A DNA stretch of 64,000 nt from Pseudomonadota bacterium (GCA_039818985.1 JBCBSU010000002.1:310001-374000), one strand, 5' to 3'. Numbered from the stretch's first letter, positions 36,119 through 46,029 are shown. Translations and numbers: made by a program. Notes: a model not told the origin generated them from the sequence alone.

Positions 36119-36305
36119 CGATTCTGCAGGAAAACTTCTGAATCGACCCTCTTGAATATCGCTTCGGGCACCACATTTAATGCGTCGAGATATTTGTTTC
36201 GGAAAGCTATGCGAAATTAAATTTCGCCATCTGTAACGAATATGATTCCATCCCCGAAACAATGATCAAGCCGCCCGGTGCGGTACGATATGAAAGGAAA
36301 GAACA

Positions 36306-36386
36306 ATGACCCTTGGATATAAACTGATGTTCGCCCTGACCGCAGCCACCGTTTCGCTGGCTTCGATCCAGGCCATCATCGTCTGA
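36306..36386 (+). CDS. Small 26-residue hydrophobic peptide
   Basis: The frame gives MTLGYKLMFALTAATVSLAS and then IQAIIV, with a clear GGAAAG site about 5 bases before the ATG. The peptide is a single hydrophobic helix and would be a membrane microprotein. A stem-loop follows at 36400-36432. The good ribosome site and the following hairpin support a real gene, but comparison with relatives is needed. Confidence 0.45.
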   Translation: MTLGYKLMFALTAATVSLASIQAIIV

Positions 36387-36399
36387 CAATACCAACCGG

Positions 36400-36432
36400 C
36401 CGCCGGACAAAGCCTTCCCGATTATCCGGCGG
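36400..36432. terminator. Stem-loop between convergent genes
   Basis: CCGCCGGA (36400-36407) pairs with TCCGGCGG (36425-36432) around 17 bases. It sits 14 bases past the small peptide stop and before the lytTR regulator end. It lacks a strong T-run. Confidence 0.45.
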
Positions 36433-36446
36433 TCAGGGCCGGGCCG

Positions 36447-37208
36447 TCAGCGCCCGGCCAGTTTCTTCACCTGTGTCAAATAGGTCCGGCCGATCCGCAA
36501 CTCGGTGCCGTCATCGAGCAACGTCAGCCACACTCCACCGCCTTCATGGCGCAATCCCTTGATAAAATCCTTGCGCACAATGTGCGAACGGTGCGTACGC
36601 ACAAATTGCTCCGGATTAAGCCGCGATTCGAGTGCCTTGATCGTTTCGTGCAGCAAATAGCTGCGCGGCCCGACATGGAGCCGCATATAATCGCGTTCGG
36701 CCTCGATACGATCGATCCGGCCAACATCGATACGCTTTAGCTCGGAGCGATGCGGCACCCAGAATTCGCGCGCCCAGTCGCTCTGCAACCCGTCACTGTC
36801 CATATTGTCGGCACTGGTGCCGACGACATCGCCATTGAGTGCAGGCAAGCGTTCGCGCAGCCGCGTAATCGCCCGCTTCAGCCGGTCGAGCGCCACCGGC
36901 TTGAGCAGATAATCGACCGCCGCGAGATCGAACGCCTCAACCGCAAAGCGGTCATAGGCGGTGACAAAAATAATCGCCGGAGGGCGACCCTGTGCCGCCA
37001 GCGCCTTGGCCAGGCCGATACCGTCCATGCGCGGCATATTGATATCGACCAGCAGCAGCTCGGGGTGCAGCCCCTCAGCCATGCGCAGCGCCGATACACC
37101 GTCATTGGCGGTGCCGACCAGATCTATTCCATCGACCTGGTCACATAATAGCTGCAGCCGCTCGACCGCGAGCGGCTCGTCATCGACAATCATTGTCCTT
37201 ATCATCAA
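36447..37208 (-). CDS. LytTR-type response regulator
   Basis: This 253-residue protein has an N-terminal receiver domain with MIVDDEPLAVERLQ, the phosphorylated Asp in LLVDINMPRMDG, and the K in DYLLKPVALDRL. A C-terminal LytTR DNA-binding domain follows (AERDYMRLHVGPRSYLLHETIKALE and FVRTHRSHIVRKDFI). It is partner to the adjacent LytS-type kinase, whose gene lies 33 bases upstream on the same strand. GAGGG lies 6 bases before ATG 37208. Targets are unknown. Confidence 0.94.
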   Translation of the reverse strand: MMIRTMIVDDEPLAVERLQLLCDQVDGIDLVGTANDGVSALRMAEGLHPELLLVDINMPRMDGIGLAKALAAQGRPPAIIFVTAYDRFAVEAFDLAAVDYLLKPVALDRLKRAITRLRERLPALNGDVVGTSADNMDSDGLQSDWAREFWVPHRSELKRIDVGRIDRIEAERDYMRLHVGPRSYLLHETIKALESRLNPEQFVRTHRSHIVRKDFIKGLRHEGGGVWLTLLDDGTELRIGRTYLTQVKKLAGR

Positions 37209-37241
37209 TTACCCTCTTTTCTCCCCCGCCGCGTGCTGTGA

Positions 37242-38381
37242 TCAGGTCAGCTCATCGGCACTGCTGCGCCGCGATATCGGCAAGGTCAGCCGCGCGCTGA
37301 AGCCGCCGCCGGGATGCGCCTCGGTGAGCAGGGTACCAGCGTTGCCGAAACGGGTTTCCAGCCGGTCGCGGACATTGGCGATGCCGATGCCGTTGCTGTC
37401 ATCTCCGCCCAGATCGACCGTAACCGGGTCGCCATCATCATGCACGGTGATAACCAGCAGGTCACTCTCGCTATGGGCGCTGATCGATACGGTGACCGGA
37501 CGTGATGTCCGCGACACACCATATTTGATCGCGTTTTCAACCAGTGGCTGCAGAATCAGCCCGGGGACGCATACATCCATCAGATCGTCCGGGATATCGA
37601 TGGCAATACGCAGCCGCTCGGGGAAACGTACTTTCTCGATATCGAGATAGAGCCGCTGCAGGTCGACTTCCTCGGACAGCGGCACATCATCGAGCGGATC
37701 GCCCGACAGGCTGTTGCGATAAAAGGTCGAGAGATTCATGATCATCGCATCGGCTTCATGCGGCTTGTTGCGCAGCACCAGCGAAGACAGCGAATTGAGT
37801 GTGTTGAACAGAAAATGCGGATTGACCTGATAGCGCAGCGAGCGCAGCTCCGCCTGCTGTGCCGCCTGGGCAAAACGCGCGGCACGACGTTCGGCAAAGC
37901 GAACCTCGCCGGCATAGCTCATCGCCAGATATAGCGCGGCCCATGCGACGAGGAAGAAATAGCGCGCAGTCGCAACCTCCATGATTACCCCGCCGGGCGG
38001 CAGGTTCTGAAATTCCTCCAGCGCCTTCTGATCGCGAAACAGGCTGGCCGGGTCGTAGAGATTATAGACCAGATAGCTGAACACACCGATCAGCAGCGCA
38101 CAGGGTACGGCCCCGACAAAGGCGCTGGCAATGCGTATGCCGAGCGGCTTGCGGTCGAAACCGCGCATGATCGCGTACAGGCCAAGCGTAGCGCCGATGC
38201 CCAGCAAAGTGACGACAACGCGCCGCGCCGCCAACTCACTCTGGTCGACCGGATAATCGATCACCAGCGAGCGCAATGTGGTGACGATCACGTAAAACAG
38301 CCAGAAGCCGAGAATGGACAGCAGGGCAACCTGGATGTCGACAGCTGGCCTGCCCAGCAGTGCGGGACGGTTCTTCATCAT
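37242..38381 (-). CDS. LytS/YehU-type sensor histidine kinase
   Basis: This 379-residue membrane kinase has four predicted helices in the N-terminal part (first ones in LLSILGFWLFYVIVTTL and VVTLLGIGATLGLYAIM). A His_kinase domain follows with the phosphorylated His in QVNPHFLFNTLNSLSSL and an ATPase domain with PLVENAIKYG and SNGIGIANVRDRLETRFG. No extracellular sensor domain is visible, so the signal is probably sensed within the membrane. It is encoded in an operon with the LytTR regulator. Confidence 0.93.
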   Translation of the reverse strand: MMKNRPALLGRPAVDIQVALLSILGFWLFYVIVTTLRSLVIDYPVDQSELAARRVVVTLLGIGATLGLYAIMRGFDRKPLGIRIASAFVGAVPCALLIGVFSYLVYNLYDPASLFRDQKALEEFQNLPPGGVIMEVATARYFFLVAWAALYLAMSYAGEVRFAERRAARFAQAAQQAELRSLRYQVNPHFLFNTLNSLSSLVLRNKPHEADAMIMNLSTFYRNSLSGDPLDDVPLSEEVDLQRLYLDIEKVRFPERLRIAIDIPDDLMDVCVPGLILQPLVENAIKYGVSRTSRPVTVSISAHSESDLLVITVHDDGDPVTVDLGGDDSNGIGIANVRDRLETRFGNAGTLLTEAHPGGGFSARLTLPISRRSSADELT

Positions 38382-38507
38382 GCGCCGCTGTCTAGCAGAA
38401 CCCGGCCCTGCTTGTCGCCTTTTCGCAGCATGGCTTGTCGAACCAGCCCCCGCCTTGGTCGAAACACCGGGCGACCAAGGCCTTTCGTCGAACCCGTGTC
38501 GACGCGC

Positions 38508-38523
38508 TTAACCAAATACTAAC
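38508..38523 (+). promoter_or_regulatory. Possible CtrA-like site
   Basis: TTAA, seven bases and CTAAC lie 39 bases before the gene at 38562. The CtrA consensus is TTAA-N7-TTAAC; one base differs. Such near matches occur by chance, so this is only suggestive. Confidence 0.25.
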
Positions 38524-38561
38524 CATAAAGGGCGACACTGGCACCATTACAAGGAGCCGGA

Positions 38562-39140
38562 ATGATGCGCGAAAACAGGGCGAACCATCGCGGCCGCAAC
38601 GGGCCCGGACAAGGCAGCAATACCCTTTTTGTCGCCGAGATGCGCGAATTTGCCAGCTTTTCCCCTGCTGCCCAGCGCTATATCAAGCGCTCGCTCGATA
38701 TTGGTCTGGCGCGCGCCGATGCTTTTGCGCTCTGGGCCCGCAATCGGGAGGAATCCTGCTCGATCCGCTCACAATATCTCCATTATCAGGTGCTTGCCGA
38801 TATTCGCGAGCAGCTGCCATCGCCAGGCGCACGCGGCTGCCCCGAAGATATGCTGGCACAGCTGATCACCCTGGGCATTTTCGATCTGTCGCAGGGCGCG
38901 CTCGACAGCTTCTCCTCCTACCGCTTCCTCTATGAGCGGCTGCTGTCGGCAGCAGCACGGCCATGGCTGCCAAGCAGCTTCTGCGCCGCCGCCGCCGCAC
39001 CGGAATTGGCACCCAGAAGGCGCAAGGAATTGCTGCAATCGATCAGCGAAGCCGCCGCCACTGCACCCGGATGGTCCGACCGCGAGCCGGTTTTCCTGCC
39101 CGAATGGGTCGACAAGATCCCGCTGGCAAAAGCGGCCTGA
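38562..39140 (+). CDS. Hypothetical protein
   Basis: This 192-residue soluble protein has a mostly helical composition. Segments such as AEMREFASFSPAAQRYIKRSLDIGLARADAFALWAR and SSYRFLYERLLSAAARPWLP suggest helical bundles. I do not recognise the family. AAGGAG lies 6 bases before ATG 38562, a good start. It is a single gene between the LytS and acyl-CoA ligase genes. Confidence 0.65.
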   Translation: MMRENRANHRGRNGPGQGSNTLFVAEMREFASFSPAAQRYIKRSLDIGLARADAFALWARNREESCSIRSQYLHYQVLADIREQLPSPGARGCPEDMLAQLITLGIFDLSQGALDSFSSYRFLYERLLSAAARPWLPSSFCAAAAAPELAPRRRKELLQSISEAAATAPGWSDREPVFLPEWVDKIPLAKAA

Positions 39141-39169
39141 GCCGCCAGGCCCGGTCGCCTCTTTTCCGA

Positions 39170-41017
39170 TCAGCTCCTGTAGAGACCGTCGATACGCTCT
39201 TTATAGCGCTCTCGGATGACATGGCGCCGGATCTTCATTGACGGTGTCATTTCCTCATTCTCGATGGCAAAGGGCTCGTCGGCAAAGACGAAACGGCGCA
39301 CCTTCTCGATCACCGACAGATCCTTGTTGACCCGGTCGACCGCCCCGCGGATCGCGGTCTTGAAGGCCGGGCAGTCCTGCAGCTCGGCAAAATCATATTT
39401 CTTGCCCTCGCTGCGCGCCCATTCCAGTGCCCATTCCGGATCAGGCACGATCAGCCCGACGACATAGGGCCGCTTGTCGCCCGACACCATTGCCTGCAAT
39501 ATTTCCGGCTGCAGCGTCAGCATCCCCTCGACCTTTTGCGGGCTGACATTATCACCCTTGTCATTGACGATCAGGTCCTTTTTGCGGTCGGTGATGACGA
39601 TCCGGCCGGCTTCGTCAATATGGCCGATATCGCCGGTGTGCAGCCATGGCGCTTCATCCTCGCCATCTCCCGGCAGCTTCTTCAGCACCCGTGCGGTTTC
39701 TTCGGGATTGCGCCAATAGCCGTGCATCACCAGCTCACCGCGCACCAGTATCTCGCCATCATCGGCGATGCGTACCTCGGTATCGATCAGCGGTGGCCCG
39801 ACCGTATCCATTTTCAGGCCGGTTTGCGGACGGTTGCAGGCGATGATCGGCGCCGCTTCGGTCTGGCCATAGCCCTGCAGCATGGTGAGGCCGAGCGACT
39901 GGAAGAACACGCCGATATCCGGGTTGAGCGGCGCGCCGCCCGAGACCATCGCCTTGATCCGCCCGCCAAAGCGCTGGCCGACCTTGGGCCGCAGCGTACG
40001 GTTGAGCACGAAGTTCATCGGCTTGTCGCGCAGCCTCTTGCGGCCTTCCGCCTCTTTCTCGCCGATCTTCAGCGCCTTATCGAGCAGGTAATTGGCGACC
40101 TTGCCCTGTTGCTTCAGCGTTTTCAGCATCCGTGCGCGCAGCACTTCGAACAATCGCGGCACCACCACCATCAGCGTCGGGCGCACCTCTTCAATATTGC
40201 TCGCCAGCTTTTCCAGTCCCTCGGAATAATAGATCTGCGCGCCCAGGCCGATGGGGAAGAACTGGCCGGCGCTGTGTTCATAGGCATGGCTGAGCGGCAG
40301 GAAGGACAGGAATACCTCATCGTCCCAGGAAAAGTCGTGCTTGATAACTTCGGTCGGGCCTTTGACATTGTGCAATATCGCGCCGTGATGCTGCATCACC
40401 CCGCGCGGCGCGCCGCCGGTTCCGCTGGTATAGATCAGACAGGCCAGATCATCGCGGGTCACGGTCGCCATTTGCTGGCGCACCTTGTCCAGCGCCGTGG
40501 CAATATCGGCTTCGTCTCCGGCCACCAGCTCCTCCCAGCGGGTATAATCATAGCCGCTGGCCTGGGCGATCCTGAGGTCTTCCATGCCGATGACATGATG
40601 GCAATCGCTGGCGCGCAACACCGCCGGAAGCAGCGTCTGCGCCAGCTTTGCGCTGGAGACGATAACCGCGCTCGAGCGGCTGTTGTTGAGGATATGCAGA
40701 TGGTCCCGTTCGGTATTGGTGGTATAGGTCGGCACGGTGACACAGCCCGCCGCCATGATCGCCAGATCGGCAATGCACCATTCGGGCCGGTTTTCCGACA
40801 CCAGCATCACCCGATCGCCCTTTTTCAGGCCCAGTTTTTTCAGACCCCCGGCGAGCAGCGCCATTTGTGCCGCCGCCTGATTCCAGCTGACCGGCTGCCA
40901 TTCGCCATCGCGTTTGGCCCAGAGAAATGGAGCATCGCCCTGCTCGGCGACGCGCGCGAGAAACATCTCGACCAGATTATTGTATCGGTCGAACTGCTCA
41001 AGTGATTTATCGATCAT
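39170..41017 (-). CDS. Long-chain fatty-acid-CoA ligase (FAA1-type)
   Basis: This 615-residue AMP-forming ligase of the ANL superfamily activates fatty acids with ATP and CoA. The P-loop-like motif is YTSGTGGAPRGVMQHHGAI, where the second Thr of the usual TSGTTG is Gly. GYGQTEAAPII is the adenine-binding motif and WLHTGDIGHIDEAGRIVITDRKKDLIV the hinge region. It belongs to the FAA1 group that has a longer C-terminal part. Its substrate is likely long-chain fatty acid. It has no close operon partner. Confidence 0.93.
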   Translation of the reverse strand: MIDKSLEQFDRYNNLVEMFLARVAEQGDAPFLWAKRDGEWQPVSWNQAAAQMALLAGGLKKLGLKKGDRVMLVSENRPEWCIADLAIMAAGCVTVPTYTTNTERDHLHILNNSRSSAVIVSSAKLAQTLLPAVLRASDCHHVIGMEDLRIAQASGYDYTRWEELVAGDEADIATALDKVRQQMATVTRDDLACLIYTSGTGGAPRGVMQHHGAILHNVKGPTEVIKHDFSWDDEVFLSFLPLSHAYEHSAGQFFPIGLGAQIYYSEGLEKLASNIEEVRPTLMVVVPRLFEVLRARMLKTLKQQGKVANYLLDKALKIGEKEAEGRKRLRDKPMNFVLNRTLRPKVGQRFGGRIKAMVSGGAPLNPDIGVFFQSLGLTMLQGYGQTEAAPIIACNRPQTGLKMDTVGPPLIDTEVRIADDGEILVRGELVMHGYWRNPEETARVLKKLPGDGEDEAPWLHTGDIGHIDEAGRIVITDRKKDLIVNDKGDNVSPQKVEGMLTLQPEILQAMVSGDKRPYVVGLIVPDPEWALEWARSEGKKYDFAELQDCPAFKTAIRGAVDRVNKDLSVIEKVRRFVFADEPFAIENEEMTPSMKIRRHVIRERYKERIDGLYRS

Positions 41018-41131
41018 AACGTCCCGGCACCCCTCTCCCAGAATCTCTCATGGTCTTGCGCCATGTTCGGGCCATATTGTCTGTTCCAGATAAGCGGGAT
41101 TGCAACAGGCTGCAAATCTCTGTGCACCATC

Positions 41132-41168
41132 ATCCACGCGCCTATTAGGCATCCACGCGCCTATTAGG
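41132..41168. repeat. Tandem 19-bp direct repeat
   Basis: Two copies of atccacgcgcctattagg, one followed by c, lie directly next to each other between the acyl-CoA ligase and gamma-glutamyltransferase genes, about 6 bases past the latter's stop. It is a recent slippage duplication. Confidence 0.9.
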
Positions 41169-41173
41169 TCCGG

Positions 41174-42871
41174 CTATTCGCTGAGCGCGACCCCTTCGCT
41201 GCGCGGATCGGCGGCACCAACCCAGCCTTTGGGCGTCAAGGCCACGGCATTGACCTTGGACGGCAGGCCGGTGATCACCATGGTCCGGCCAAAATCGGTC
41301 AGTTCAGTGGACATGTCCGCCAATGGTGTGCCACGTTCGAGCAGCACCGCATCGCCACCGAAATAGATATTCGGCATGGCAATCGCCTGGTCGATCGGCA
41401 GGTCGAAATCGATAAAGCCGATCAGCGTCTTGGTGACGTGCATGATGATCCGTTTGCCGCCGGCCGAACCCAGCGCCAATATCGGCTTGCCGTCCTTGTA
41501 GACGATGGTTGGCGACATCGATGAGAGCGGTCGCTTGCCGGGCTGGACACGATTGGCCACCGGTGCGCCGTCCCTCGTCGGGGCAAAGGTGAAATCGGTC
41601 AGCTCATTGTTGAGGAACATGCCGCCGGCGATCAGCTGGCTGCCAAACGGCCCCTCAATGGTCGATGTCATGCTGACCAGATTGCCGTCTCGGTCGCGCG
41701 CGACAAAATGGGTAGTGCCCGATACTTCACCGGAAATCGCGGCAGTGCGCGGCGCTGATCCCGGCGGATTGCCCGCCTCATAGCTGTTGCGCGCGCGCGC
41801 GGGCGAAATCATGGCCGAACGGGTGGCGAGATAGTCCGGGTCGATCAACCCGGCAACCGGCACCGATATGAAATCGGCATCGGCCAGATAGCTTTCGCGA
41901 TCGGCATAAGCGAGCTGCATCGCCTCGGCGATCAGATGCCAGGCCTTTGGATTGTCCGGGCCCAGCGCTTGCATGTCGAAGGCGCTCAGGGTGCCGAGAA
42001 TCTGCAACACGGTGGTCGCGCCCGATGATGGCGGGCCCATGCCGCAGATTCTATATTCGCGATAGGGCATGCACACCGCTGGCCGTTCTTTGGCTTCATA
42101 GGCAGCCAGGTCTGCCAGTGTCATTGCCGCCGGGCTGACGGGGGACTGGCTTACGGTCGCGACAATATCCTGCGCCACGGTACCGGTGTAGAAAGCGTCA
42201 GGCCCTTCCAGCGCGATGGTACGCAAGGTCTGCGCCAGCGCCTTGTTGACCACCTTGTCGCCCTGCTTTTTCGGCGCACCGTCCTGCCAATAGATATCGC
42301 GCGCCGCCGGGAAGCGGGCCCAGATGTCCTTCAGTCGGTCGAGTCGGCCCTCAAGCGTACGGTTAACGACATAACCCTGCTCCGCCAGCCGGATGGCCGG
42401 GGCGAACAGATCGGCCCAGGGCAGCTTGCCCCAGCGTTTGTGCGCTATCGCCATCAGCCGGATATTGCCGGGAACGCCGACGCTGTGCCCGCCCTGCACC
42501 GCATCGAAAAAGCCAAGTGGCTTGCCCTCGTCATCAAGAAACAGCGTCTCATCGACATAGGACGGCGCTTTTTCGCGCCCGTCAATGGTGTCAACGGCAC
42601 CGGTGGTGGCATCATGGTGCAGCAGAAAACCACCGCCGCCAATGCCGCTGGATTGCGGCTCGACAACAGTCAGCGCCAGCATCATCGCCATCGCCGCATC
42701 GGTGGCACTGCCGCCCTTGCGCAATATTTCGCGCCCGGCCTCGGCCGCGCGTGGATCGGCGGCGGAGACCAGTCCGGAGCTTTCCGCTGGTGCGGTGCTG
42801 TCCTGGCAATAGGCCAGTGGGACCAGCGAGATGGAACAGATAAAGGCGAAGATGGCAGCGAGTTTTTTCAT
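41174..42871 (-). CDS. ggt: Gamma-glutamyltransferase, exported
   Basis: This product of about 565 residues is a glutathione hydrolase / gamma-glutamyltranspeptidase. It has a signal peptide (KKLAAIFAFICSISLVPLAYC), a large subunit beginning SSGLVSAADPRAAEAGREIL, and the autoprocessing Thr in SGTTHFVARDRDGNLVSMT that starts the small subunit. GGGFLLHHDATTG and the small-subunit segment SSMSPTIVYKDGKP are conserved. It would work in the periplasm on glutathione. ATG 42871 starts the signal peptide; the frame is open to 42895. Confidence 0.94.
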   Translation of the reverse strand: MKKLAAIFAFICSISLVPLAYCQDSTAPAESSGLVSAADPRAAEAGREILRKGGSATDAAMAMMLALTVVEPQSSGIGGGGFLLHHDATTGAVDTIDGREKAPSYVDETLFLDDEGKPLGFFDAVQGGHSVGVPGNIRLMAIAHKRWGKLPWADLFAPAIRLAEQGYVVNRTLEGRLDRLKDIWARFPAARDIYWQDGAPKKQGDKVVNKALAQTLRTIALEGPDAFYTGTVAQDIVATVSQSPVSPAAMTLADLAAYEAKERPAVCMPYREYRICGMGPPSSGATTVLQILGTLSAFDMQALGPDNPKAWHLIAEAMQLAYADRESYLADADFISVPVAGLIDPDYLATRSAMISPARARNSYEAGNPPGSAPRTAAISGEVSGTTHFVARDRDGNLVSMTSTIEGPFGSQLIAGGMFLNNELTDFTFAPTRDGAPVANRVQPGKRPLSSMSPTIVYKDGKPILALGSAGGKRIIMHVTKTLIGFIDFDLPIDQAIAMPNIYFGGDAVLLERGTPLADMSTELTDFGRTMVITGLPSKVNAVALTPKGWVGAADPRSEGVALSE

Positions 42872-42925
42872 GACGAAATGCGTTAATGCCCGCATCGCAC
42901 CTCGGCAAGACTTATAAGCCGCAGG

Positions 42926-43963
42926 CTATGCGGCATCGATCCCGATGGCATCGCGCAGTGTCGCCAAGCCATCGTGTTCGAGCAAGTGCAACAATCCGTG
43001 GTTGATCTGCTGCGCCAGGCCGACGCCGTGATAGACCAGTGCACTGTAAATCTGGACCAGCGAGGCGCCGGCGCGGATACGTTCATAGGCACTTTCGGCG
43101 CTGTCGATACCGCCCACTGCGATCAGCGGGATAGCACCACCGGTGGCGGCGCGAAAATCCTTCAGCCGCTGCAGAGCCAGCGATGCCAGTGGTGCCCCGG
43201 ACAGGCCGCCGGCCTCCCCGGCATGCGACGATGCCAGTGGCGGCCGGGAAATGGTGGTGTTGCCGATAATCAGCGCATCGAGTCGCCTGTCGATGGCGAT
43301 GCGGGCAATCGCATCGATATCCGCCGGTTCGAGATCGGGCGCGAGTTTGAGGAAAAGCGGCACTTCTATGTCGCCGCGCGCTTCTATCACCGCATCGAGC
43401 AAGCCGGTAAGTGCCGATTCGTCCTGCAGCGCACGCAGGCCGGGCGTATTGGGTGAGCTGATATTGATCGTCAGATAATCGGCCAGTGGTGCCATCATCA
43501 GCGCCATGGCGGCATAATCGGCAATGCGGTCGGCGCTGTCCTTGTTGGCGCCAATATTGGCACCGATAATGCCCGGAAGCCCGCGCCACGAGCTGAGCCG
43601 CGCCGCCACCACATCGGCACCATCATTGTTGAATCCCATGCGGTTGATCACCGCTTCATCCTCGGTCAGCCGGAACAGCCGCGGCTTCTGATTGCCCGCC
43701 TGTGGCCGTGGCGTCACCGTGCCGATCTCGGCATAGCCAAAGCCGAAATTGAGCATCTGGCGCGCCACCTCGGCATTTTTGTCGAAGCCGGGGGCAAGGC
43801 CGACAGGCGAGGGAAAAGTGATGCCGGCGACATTGACCGCAAGGCGAGGATCGATGGCGCCTGCACCCAGCGCCGGGACAAAGCGCAGCCCGGCCAGCGT
43901 CAGCCGGTGCGCTTTCTCGGCGTCGAGCGTAAACAGCAAAGGGCGAGCGAGCGAGTAGAGCAT
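42926..43963 (-). CDS. pyrD: Dihydroorotate dehydrogenase (class 2)
   Basis: This product of about 345 residues is the quinone-linked, membrane-associated class 2 enzyme of pyrimidine synthesis. An N-terminal helix (SLARPLLFTLDAEKAHRLTLAGL) for membrane association precedes the barrel, which has GLAPGFDKNAEV, RMGFNNDGADVVA, the catalytic Ser in ISSPNTPGLRAL, and IAVGGIDSAESAYERIRAGASLVQIYSALVY for FMN. ATG 43963 matches the family start; the frame is open to 44068. Confidence 0.96.
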   Translation of the reverse strand: MLYSLARPLLFTLDAEKAHRLTLAGLRFVPALGAGAIDPRLAVNVAGITFPSPVGLAPGFDKNAEVARQMLNFGFGYAEIGTVTPRPQAGNQKPRLFRLTEDEAVINRMGFNNDGADVVAARLSSWRGLPGIIGANIGANKDSADRIADYAAMALMMAPLADYLTINISSPNTPGLRALQDESALTGLLDAVIEARGDIEVPLFLKLAPDLEPADIDAIARIAIDRRLDALIIGNTTISRPPLASSHAGEAGGLSGAPLASLALQRLKDFRAATGGAIPLIAVGGIDSAESAYERIRAGASLVQIYSALVYHGVGLAQQINHGLLHLLEHDGLATLRDAIGIDAA

Positions 43964-44154
43964 GGTGGTTAGTGGCTGATTGGCTCCGCCCCCCTTGGCA
44001 GGGCTTTGCCCCGGTGACAAGCAGCGCAGTGTGATTGTCGACGATGTTTTATCGATCATAGCTGCCACCGATATTCAGTGCTGCTTGTGTTCATTCCGCC
44101 AAAGTGCAACATCTGCGCGCAATTTTTCGCATAAGACCCTGTTGGAGAGACCAT

Positions 44155-46029
44155 ATGTCGCGCCGTCACCATCTTCTTGCCACCCTGTCCGGCCTGCCAT
44201 TGCTGGCACTGGCTGGATTCGCCGCCAGCGATGCAACCGCATCCGCCCCCGGATCTGGTGGCAGCGCCGCGCCGCAAACCGCCAAAGCCGAAGCGCAGGA
44301 ACAGGACCAGGACGCGGCGCTGATGGCGTTTTTCAAGAAAGTCGATGCTGCCAATGTCGCTTCATCACCTCTCGCCAAGGCATTTCGCGGCATTCGCGAT
44401 GAGGATTATGGCAAGTGGAACGACCCTTCCGATGCCAAGGCAGTCGAGGATTATGAACGCGGGCAAAAGGCGCTCGCCGAGATGCGGCTGCGCTTCGACC
44501 CGGAGATGCTGAACCCTTCCAACCGGCTGAGCTATCGCCTGTTCGAATATCAGATGGAGCGCGCGCAGCGTGCCTTCCCCTTCCGTGGCAATGACTATAT
44601 TTTCGATCAGATGAACGGCGCCCAGGCCCAATTGCCCGCCTTCCTCATCAATATTCATCGCGTCGCCAGCAAGGCGGACGCCGAAGCCTATATCAGCCGG
44701 GTTCAGGGAATCGGTCCCTTGTTTGAAGAGCTTGTGGCGATGTCGGCCGAGCGTGCCGATAAAGGTGTGATGGTGCCCGACTGGGTGTTCCCCTATGTCA
44801 TTTCCGATGCCCGCAACGTCACCACCGGGGCCCCGTTTGACGATGGCGAGGACTCGGCGCTTTATGCCGACCTCAAGGCCAAGGTCGACCGGCTGGACCT
44901 GGCCCAGGAGGAGAAGGACGCGCTGATCGCCGCCGGGCGCGAAGCGATGCTGACCAGCATGGCCCCCGCCTATGCCAGGCTGATCGCCGAAATGGAGCGG
45001 CAACAGGCCATGGCCAGCGATGGCGACGGCGTGTGGCGCTTCGATGACGGTGCGATCTACTATGCCGAGCGACTGCAAAACTATACCACCACCGGTCTCA
45101 CCCCTGACGAGATTCACCAGATCGGACTCGACAATGTCGCGCGCATCCATGGTGAAATGCGCAAGATCATGGATGATGTCGGCTTTGAAGGCAGCCTGCA
45201 GGACTTTTTCAAACATGTCCGCACATCGGATGAATTTTTCTACGACACGCGCGAGGCCTATCTCGCCGATGCCAATGCCCGGATCGCGGCGATGGAAAAG
45301 GCGCTACCCGGCTTTTTCAACACCCTGCCCAAGGCACCGCTAACGGTGAAGCCGGTCGAGGCGTTTCGCGAAAAATCCGCCGGCAAGGCTTTTTATCAGC
45401 GCCCCGCGCCCGATGGCTCGCGCCCCGGCACCTATTATGTCAATCTCTACAATCTGAAAGACATGTCGAAGAACGAGCTGGAGGCGCTGGCCTATCATGA
45501 GGCGCTGCCCGGCCACCATCTGCAGCTGGCGATCCAGACCGAGCTGGGCGCACTGCCGGCCTTTCGCCGCTTTGGCGGGGTGACCGCCTATTCCGAAGGC
45601 TGGGGCCTGTATTCGGAAGAGCTGGGCAAGGATATGGGCTTTTACACGGACCCCTATTCCGATTTTGGCCGCCTCGGCATGGAATTATGGCGCGCCTGTC
45701 GTCTGGTGGTGGATACCGGTATCCACCACAAACGCTGGAGCCGCGAGGAAGCGATCGCCTATCTCACCGAGAATACGCCCAACCCGTCAGGCGATATCCG
45801 CAAGGCGATCGAGCGCTATATCGTCTATCCCGGCCAGGCGACCGCCTATATGATAGGCAAGCTGAAAATCATGGAATTGCGCGCCCGTGCCCGGCAGCAG
45901 CTTGGTCCACGCTTCAGCTATGGCGATTTTCACGATGTGATCCTGCGCTCCGGTCCGGTGCCGCTGACCATCATGGAAGAGCGAGTCGACAACTGGATTC
46001 GCAAGGAACTGGCCACCGCAGGCGACTGA
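44155..46029 (+). CDS. DUF885 family metallopeptidase-like exported protein
   Basis: This product of about 624 residues belongs to the DUF885 family. It has a signal peptide (HLLATLSGLPLLALAGFAASDATA) and a zinc-binding HExxxGH-type motif in YHEALPGHHLQ with the downstream Glu in AYSEGWGLYSEEL. RSGPVPLTIMEERVDNWI is the C-terminal family motif. Such proteins are probably zinc peptidases; substrates are unknown. GGAG lies 9 bases before ATG 44155. A terminator follows at 46188. Confidence 0.88.
   Translation: MSRRHHLLATLSGLPLLALAGFAASDATASAPGSGGSAAPQTAKAEAQEQDQDAALMAFFKKVDAANVASSPLAKAFRGIRDEDYGKWNDPSDAKAVEDYERGQKALAEMRLRFDPEMLNPSNRLSYRLFEYQMERAQRAFPFRGNDYIFDQMNGAQAQLPAFLINIHRVASKADAEAYISRVQGIGPLFEELVAMSAERADKGVMVPDWVFPYVISDARNVTTGAPFDDGEDSALYADLKAKVDRLDLAQEEKDALIAAGREAMLTSMAPAYARLIAEMERQQAMASDGDGVWRFDDGAIYYAERLQNYTTTGLTPDEIHQIGLDNVARIHGEMRKIMDDVGFEGSLQDFFKHVRTSDEFFYDTREAYLADANARIAAMEKALPGFFNTLPKAPLTVKPVEAFREKSAGKAFYQRPAPDGSRPGTYYVNLYNLKDMSKNELEALAYHEALPGHHLQLAIQTELGALPAFRRFGGVTAYSEGWGLYSEELGKDMGFYTDPYSDFGRLGMELWRACRLVVDTGIHHKRWSREEAIAYLTENTPNPSGDIRKAIERYIVYPGQATAYMIGKLKIMELRARARQQLGPRFSYGDFHDVILRSGPVPLTIMEERVDNWIRKELATAGD

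Noticed and set aside
39536-41005. Long plus-strand frame of 489 codons opposite the acyl-CoA ligase gene
   Set aside because: It is the antisense shadow of the ligase and has no recognisable domain.
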